From the NCBI RefSeq assembly GCF_030272615.1, contig NC_081410.1, positions 504,424,942 to 504,488,941 of the forward strand: a stretch of DNA of 64,000 bases, read 5' to 3'. The notes beneath the pieces were generated by a model. It saw only the letters and a program-made list of their open reading frames with translations. It ran no database searches and was not told the origin of the DNA. The stretch is from Cryptomeria japonica. Lineage: Eukaryota; Streptophyta; Pinopsida; Cupressales; Cupressaceae. Made by a program: the position numbers and the translations under genes. This document shows positions 58,246-64,000 of this stretch, one piece after another (within the stretch, counting starts at the first letter, position 1; each line of letters starts with the position of its first letter).

Positions 58246-60773
58246 TTGTTTGTTGTGTGTGAGGAATATTCCACCCATCATCAAACTGGTAAGCACATTT
58301 TGTGATGAATGTGCGAAAGAAAAGAAAACTAAGGTGAGTTTCAGGACAAAAGAGCACAACACCTCCAGACCACTTGCGATTGTGCATACAAATCTGTGTG
58401 GTCCAACTAGGACAAGAGCTCTAGCCGGTGAAAGATATTTTATGCTATTTATTGATGATTACTCAAGAATGACATGGGTCACCTTCCAGAAAGATAAGTC
58501 ACAAGCATCTGACAGATTCAAGATCTTTAGGAAGATGGTGGAGAAAGAAAGTGGGTACAATCTAAAATGTCTAAGATCAGGCCAGGGTGGAGAGTTCACA
58601 TCAAATGAATTTGAAGATTACTATGAAAAACATGGAATTAGAAGGAAATACTCAGCCCCCATGACACCACAACAAAATGGTGTGGTAGAAAGGAAGAACA
58701 TGATAGTTAAGGAGATGGCCAGAACCATGTTAAATGAGGCCAATCTGCCAGACACATATTGGAAGGAAGTTGTTCATACTACTGCATATACCTTGAACCG
58801 GGTTCAATTAAGAAAAGACAACAAAATGACACCCTATGAGTTGTGGTATGATTGGAAGCCATCAATAAAATAATTCAAAGTATTTGGAAGTGAATGCTTT
58901 ATCAAGAGAGATGTGGTATGTGGAAGCTTGGACTCCAGGAGTGATGAAGGAATATTCCTTGGTTACTCATCTAACAGCAAGGGCTACAAATGCTACAACA
59001 AAAGACTAAGCAGAGTCATTGAGAGTGTGCATGTAAAATTTGATGAGGATATGCACAAAGGAATTCAACCATAGGTGAAAGGGTATGATGATTCTGGCGA
59101 TGAAGGTGAGGAAGTTCATTCAGACAATGAACTAGAAGAAGCATCAAAGAAGGCTCCCAACCGGTATGTGTAGTTGAATCACCTAGAAGAGAAAATTTAG
59201 GGAAATAAGAGTGATGGTGTGTAGACTAGAAGAAGACTTGCCTGGAATGATGAACAAGTCAACTTCTACCTCATGACTGAAGTAGAACCTAAAAAATTCA
59301 ATGAGGCCAGCAAAAGACAAGAATGCATGGATGTCATGGAAGAAGAACTACAACAGATTGAGAAGAACAAGACTTGGAAATTATTCCCTAGACCGGAAGA
59401 CAAGAACATCATTGGAACTAAATGGGTCTACCAGAATAAGATGAATGAAGAAGGTAAAATTGTTAGGAATAAAGCTAGACTAGTGTGCAGAGGGTACCCT
59501 CAGGTAGAGGGAATTGACTTTGAACAAACATTTGCACTAGTAGCTAGATTAGAAGCAATTAGAATGTTTCTAGCCTTCTTTGCCTACAAGGGTATAAAGT
59601 ATTTTAAATGGATGTAAAATCTACCTTCCTAAATGGAAATTCGGAAGAAGAAGTATGCATGGAGCAACCAAAAGGGTTTCTACTACATGATGATGACACA
59701 TTTGTGTGCCAGTTGAAGAAGGCCCTATATGGTTTAAAGCAATCTCCTAGAGCATGATATTCAAGATTAGATCAGTACCTAAAGGAGAAGGGATTCAAAA
59801 AGGGGAGTGTTGATAGAAACTTGTCCATAAATAAATATGGAAACCACATGATCATTGTGGTTGTGTATGTAGATGGCATTATCTTTGGAGGCAACAAAGA
59901 CACCCTCTGCAAAGAATTCGCTGATCAGATGTAGTCAAAATTTGAGATGTCAATTCTTGGTGAATTGACATACTTCCTTGGTTTGCAGATACTACAAAAA
60001 GATAAGGGAATATTTATCTCACCAACCAAGTATGCAAAGGATATGTTGAATAAATTTCAATTGGAGGATTGCAAACCTGTAAGTACCCCATGGTGACTGG
60101 AAGTAAATTAAGAAAGGATGATGAATCATTGGTGGTGGATCAAACTTTGTATAGATCCAAGATAGGCAACCTATTATATCTAACTACTTCTAAACATGAT
60201 ATAGTACAGGCAGTGTGCATGGTGGCCAGATTCCAAACTGCACCTAAGCAATCACATATGAATGTTGTAACCAGAATCTTTAGATACCTACAAGGGATGC
60301 TCAGTTATGGATTGTGGTACCCTAAACAAGGGATTTTATTCTTGGAAGCATATACTGATGTTGATTGGGTAGGATGAATTGATGATCGGAAGAGCACAAG
60401 TGGTGGTGCATTCTTCTTAGGTGATCAGTTGGTCTCATGGCATAGCAAGAAGCAGGACTCAGTCTCTCTATCAACTGTTGAAGTATGATACATTGTTTCT
60501 CCTACATGTTGCTCTCAGGTGCTTTGGATGAAGCAGACCCTCAAAGATATACAAGTGGACATCACTGATCCTATTCTCATCCGGTGTGATAATTCAAGTG
60601 CAATCAACATAGCAAAGAATCCAGTGATGCATTCCAGAACAAAGCACATTACCATCAAGTATGTCCCTACCAGAGAACAAGTAGCAAACATTTTCACCAA
60701 ACCATTACCGGTAAGAACCTTTGAGTACCTACGACACAAGTTGGGAGTTGTGTCATCTTCCTTATGCACTTGA
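58246..60773 (+). pseudogene. Ty1/copia pol remnant: integrase, reverse transcriptase, RNase H
   Basis: Opens in the GAG-pre-integrase zinc region (FCDECAKEKKTKVSF). Integrase is at about 58380-58870: FIDDYSRMTWVTF, then LRSGQGGEFTSNEF, where the second catalytic Asp is Gly, and QQNGVVERKN. A linker with four or more stops follows (58870-59270). RT is at 59270-60090: [38 protein letters not shown], a frameshift at FKWM (59610), LYGLKQSPRA-stop, and VVYVDGIIFGG (59860-59890), where YVDD has become YVDG. A second frameshift lies near 60090. RNase H covers 60115-60773: AYTDVDWVG, DRKSTSGGAFFLG, SLSTVEV-stop, TKHITIKYVPTREQV and IFTKPLP. No gag or protease is present; the 5' half is lost at the junction with element C. 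Confidence 0.9.
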
Positions 60774-60943
60774 GAAAGGAAGGATTTATATGGTTCAAGA
60801 GGAGTCCATAACAGTCTAAGGGAGAGATCGGTATGGATCAAAGAGGGAGTGTACAGTACCCTTTATCATTGTATCAAAGGGGGAGAAATGTATCGGTATG
60901 AAGTGTCTTGTAGTATGTTGACATCAATGTCAAAGGGGGAGAT
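60774..60943 (+). promoter_or_regulatory. 3' untranslated end and doubled polypurine motif of the copia element
   Basis: TATCAAAGGGGGAGAAAT near 60882 and GACATCAATGTCAAAGGGGG (60920-60939) against the LTR repeat the two-copy arrangement of elements A, B and C. Confidence 0.75.
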
Positions 60944-63875
60944 TATTGGCAATTTGGTATTTAGTTGTCATTAATGTCAACTGGTTTGGCAAGGTCACCG
61001 GTAAGTAAGAAGTGGTGAACGGTAGGATAGAAATACACATGAGAAGTGAGAAGATAGAAGGAAGGCTACTGGTACACATGACTTGGGTCATCTACTGGTA
61101 AATAAGGCTTACTGGTAAGGCATAAGTCAGGATGTAGGTTGTTTGGTTGTTATGAAGGCACAACAATCGATAAATAGAACAAAGGGGATGGTTGAAGGTC
61201 ATACCGATAACATAAACTAAAGTGGTAATCAACCTTGGTCGACAAAGTATGTCAAACCAACATAGGAATCTAAGAAAAGGTGGATGTCGACAAGCATGAC
61301 AGCTAGATGCCAGGTGGAGGTATTGCACAGGTTGATGGAGTGTGCATCGATGTAACAAATCTGCAAGCAGGTCGGCTTTTATGAGGAACCTACAAGTCAC
61401 AGAGGATGCTAGAAGATTGTGGCTCGAGGATGTTGGCATTTTCATGAAGATTGCATTAATGAAATGTTATGTTGTCATTGATGTCAATTAACCATTCATG
61501 ATGTTATAATATTGTTTTGTAACTGGTAGGAAGAGATAGTGAAGGGAACTGCAACTCGTAAGTGAATTTGTGGAGGAAATCGCTATTACTAGAGAAGAAG
61601 AGAGATCAACTGGTAAAACCTACCTGTTAATATGATAAACCCTAACCGATGAAGTTTGGTGAACTGGTTGTATTGGTTTATGATTTGATGATGAACGGTA
61701 ATGATTATGACACATATGCATGTTGTATGAGAAGAGTTTCAAATGGTTTTTGGCGCGTTGAGATAACAGTTTTTATCTTGGGAATGAGCAAGTATATTGC
61801 ATGTAATGCAAACTGCGTGATGAGTTATAGTGTTAGATGAAGTGATAATCAAGGAGCGGTCTAGGCTATCTTGAATGATGTGCAGAGATTATTATGTAAT
61901 CCAAAGGTCATACTTGAACCAATTTGTGTGTAATCTCTATGAGAGAATTAGGTTTGTCTTGTGTTACCGACCTATTGATTTGTTTATAAGGTTGATGAGT
62001 TGTTTTGTTGAAGAGTTGGCAATTTGTAGTTGAGAGTGATAGTGTGGTTGCCAAACTGGATGATGTATCTGTAGTTTGTGTAAAGGTGGATAGGAGCATG
62101 AAAAGGATCTGAACAAGCAAGTGTAGTGTTATTCAAACATATCAACAAACCCTTGTTGTTTTCTAACAATTACAGTAGTAAAATGCCCTAGCCGGGTAAG
62201 CTCTAACAAGCTTAGTGTTATTCAAATCCTCTAAGAAGGTGGTCCATTAGCTTGGATTTCAAATCCTCTACCGAGGTTACTCCTCACAGGGTATTGCTTA
62301 TAATAGGGCATTATAGTTAATCCCTTAACCGGGTGGTCCCTAACAGGATCTGTTCTTAACAGGACTTATTGTAAATCTTTAATAGGCTTGGTTCCTAACA
62401 AGGCAAACTTCAGAAGAGTTTAGAATACTTGTGGGTATTCATCCCCACCATGGTTTTTCCCATTTGGGTTTCCATGTCAAAAATATTGTGTCAAGTGGTG
62501 AATGTTTTTATGGTTATGTTTATTGTGGTTGAATTTATTAACTACTAAATCCACTTTGATATGTTATGTTAACCGACAACAATCTGAAATGAGGTTTTAC
62601 TTATGTCAGTAAAGTATTTGGATGTTTGTGAGTTTCAAGTTGTTTTACTGTTAGTCTGTTATAACAGTCAACCGGTTTAACTTGATAGTGATATTGCCTT
62701 TTGTTAGTTCTAAGTTTGCATTGAGAGGTTGATTTTGAGATTGGTAAAAGTTTATATCAGTTTTCCATCTACTGATTCACCCCCCCTCTCAGTGTTTGAC
62801 TGGATCTTTATTCTTTCATCATACCATCATAGGAAGGCAAGCTAGAAATACAACTGCACTAATCCTGTAAGAATATTTGATCTTCGTACCTGTTTGGTGA
62901 AGGGAATAGAAAAGCCATTAATGGCGAGTGATAGAGAAAAGAGAAAAGTATGGTGCAGATCTCCAATTTAGAAAATGCACATTGGAATGCGAAGTTCTGG
63001 TAGTGATTGAATGTTGTCATAAAGATCATATCCCTAAAAAACATATCTAATAAAAGGGGATTCGGATTGAGTTGGAAAAGGAAAACCTAACACAATAGTG
63101 TTTGAATGCATTCTTGGCAGGAATCCATGAATATAAATACATGAGCTCGAAATAGAAAAGATTGATGCTTGAGGAGAAGAAGAAGAGTGAAGAGAGCTTG
63201 AGTGCAAAGAAGAATCATATTCCTTACAATTTATTCTAAGAAAGTTGCAGAGTGAGTCAACAAGAAAACTGGTGAGAGGGTTTAGTTGGCAGTGATTGAG
63301 TACCAGTATAACTGTAGCAGGTCCAACTGCTGAGCAAACCAGTGAGGTTTGGTTGAGCAAGGCGGCATCCAAGTGTGACATGGTGCTTTGTGAGATTGAG
63401 AGAGAGAGAGTGATCTCATAACCGGTAGTGTGAGATCCAGCTAAGAAGAAAAGACTATCAATCGACAGTATCCTATTTGATCAAGAGTTGCAGAACTCAT
63501 TTGCAACAAGAAGCTATAACTGTATCAAATTGTATTTCAATACACATCACCAAGTTGGAGCTTGGTGCAGAGGTTGGTGCTCCTTGGGTTGGTGCCCTAA
63601 ATCTTTTTAATTCATTGTTTTACTTGTGAGTCTGGATTGGAGTAATAGCCTCCAGTAGCATTTCTCACCAAGGTTTTTCCCATATTGGGTTTTCCTTGTA
63701 CATCTGGTGTTGTGAGTTGCATTTGTGTGATTGTCCTTTTGGTTTCGTCATTTGCTTTACCGATTTGATTGTTTAGTGCTTAAGATAACAACCGGTATTT
63801 TGAAGTTGCTTTAAAAGTCAAAAGGATTAGGAACCACTAATTAACCCCCCTCTCAGTGGTACTCTGTGTTGAACA
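60944..63875 (+). repeat. Copia LTR (family D), interrupted by a solo LTR
   Basis: It starts TATTGGCAATTTGG (TG mutated to TA) after the pol-side polypurine tract and ends CTGTGTTGAACA at 63875, where a primer site and gag start follow. Without the inserted LTR (61431-62829) it is about 1.5 kb. TATAAATA at 63132-63139 and a poly-C CTCTCAGTG run near 63846-63858 are typical of LTRs here. The alternative is two different LTRs, the 3' end of one and the 5' LTR of another, with their other ends lost. Confidence 0.55.
61431..62829 (+). repeat. Solo LTR of the element C family inside the copia LTR
   Basis: TGTTGGCATTTTCATG at the left and CTTTCATCATACCATCA at the right, 1,399 bp, with near-matching 5-bp flanks GAGGA (61426-61430) and TAGGA (62830-62834). 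The part at 62180-62500 (GCTCTAACAAGCTTAG, CTTAACCGGGTGG, CATGGTTTTTCCCATTTGGG) aligns with 54590-54900 read on the minus strand. No internal region is present, so it is a recombined solo LTR. The right boundary is less certain than the left. Confidence 0.6.
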
Positions 63876-63876
63876 A

Positions 63877-63890
63877 TTGGTATTAGAACC
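63877..63890 (+). promoter_or_regulatory. Primer binding site of the right-edge copia element
   Basis: TTGGTATTAGAACC, initiator-Met tRNA type with two changes, directly after the LTR end. Confidence 0.75.
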
Positions 63891-63941
63891 TAGGTTCTCG
63901 GTTATCTCTAAAACTTGGGTAGATTATGGACTTAGAATACA

Positions 63942-64000
63942 ATGAAAAGAAATGTATCTGCTTCCTCAAAAGCCCCCATGTTTGATGGATCCAACTATGC
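63942..64000 (+). CDS. Start of a copia gag, cut by the window edge
   Basis: ATG 63942 opens MKRNVSASSKAPMFDGSNY. The F-D-G-x-N-Y motif shortly after the start is the hallmark of Ty1/copia gag (UBN2-type capsid). Only 19 codons are in the window, so intactness cannot be judged. This is a conventional gag start, unlike the coiled-coil gag of elements A and B. Confidence 0.7.
   Translation, partial: MKRNVSASSKAPMFDGSNY

Noticed and set aside
57829-58362. Treating the whole 177-codon minus-strand ORF as one protein
   Set aside because: Its first ~38 codons are the reverse of the copia integrase frame; only the part below about 58245 belongs to ORF2.

Overview
The window looks like plant nuclear DNA, most likely from a large, repeat-rich genome such as a gymnosperm. 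The evidence is nested, decayed LTR retrotransposons with tRNA-iMet-type primer sites, a plant B3-domain fragment, a plant PGG-type membrane protein gene, a plant-type LINE and very low gene density. The species is an inference; nothing here names it. The only gene that looks intact and host-derived is a single-exon PGG-like membrane protein at 26802-27266.

Layout. 1-3325: minus-strand Ty3/gypsy element (leader, primer site, LTR). 3326-6212: tandem repeats and a decayed minus-strand transposase-like gene. 6592-20248: a complete LTR element (A) with target duplication GAAAG, inserted in a GA-rich tract and itself interrupted at 8891-15806 by a second complete LTR element (B, target duplication GGATA). 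20249-22400: GA/CT tracts, a 90-bp satellite, a B3-domain fragment and an AT-rich inverted repeat. 22401-31461: low-copy-looking AT-rich DNA with the PGG gene. 31462-35544: a 4.08-kb solo-LTR-like element with target duplication TATTA. 35765-39461: decayed LINE. 39462-47992: defective plus-strand Ty3/gypsy element related to the one at the left edge. 48564-54299: further gypsy pieces (an LTR, a minus-strand gag-protease, a plus-strand RT scrap). 54300-58245: minus-strand 3' half of a third A/B-like element. 58246-60943: decayed Ty1/copia integrase-RT-RNase H. 60944-63875: copia LTR interrupted by a solo LTR. 63876-64000: primer site and start of another copia gag running off the edge.

The most unusual content is the A/B element type. 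Each has copia-like ends (TGTT...AACA, iMet primer site, 5-bp target duplication) but no protease, integrase, reverse transcriptase or RNase H. It carries a gag-like protein with a long coiled coil and four CCHC zinc knuckles, followed by a separate ORF of about 1,000 codons with a conserved N-terminal domain, a lysine/proline-rich linker and a coiled-coil C terminus. Three diverged versions of this second ORF occur here (11309-14698, 15979-19104, 55800-58245 on the minus strand). I infer a family of non-autonomous elements that borrow pol from copia relatives such as the one at 58246-60943. All copies here are broken by stops, and in some cases frameshifts.

Second-tier observations are a doubled polypurine motif shared by four elements, palindromic TCGTACGA arrays in the leaders of the two gypsy elements, a head-to-head junction of two elements at about 58245, and a single LTR that appears shared by two copia internal regions.
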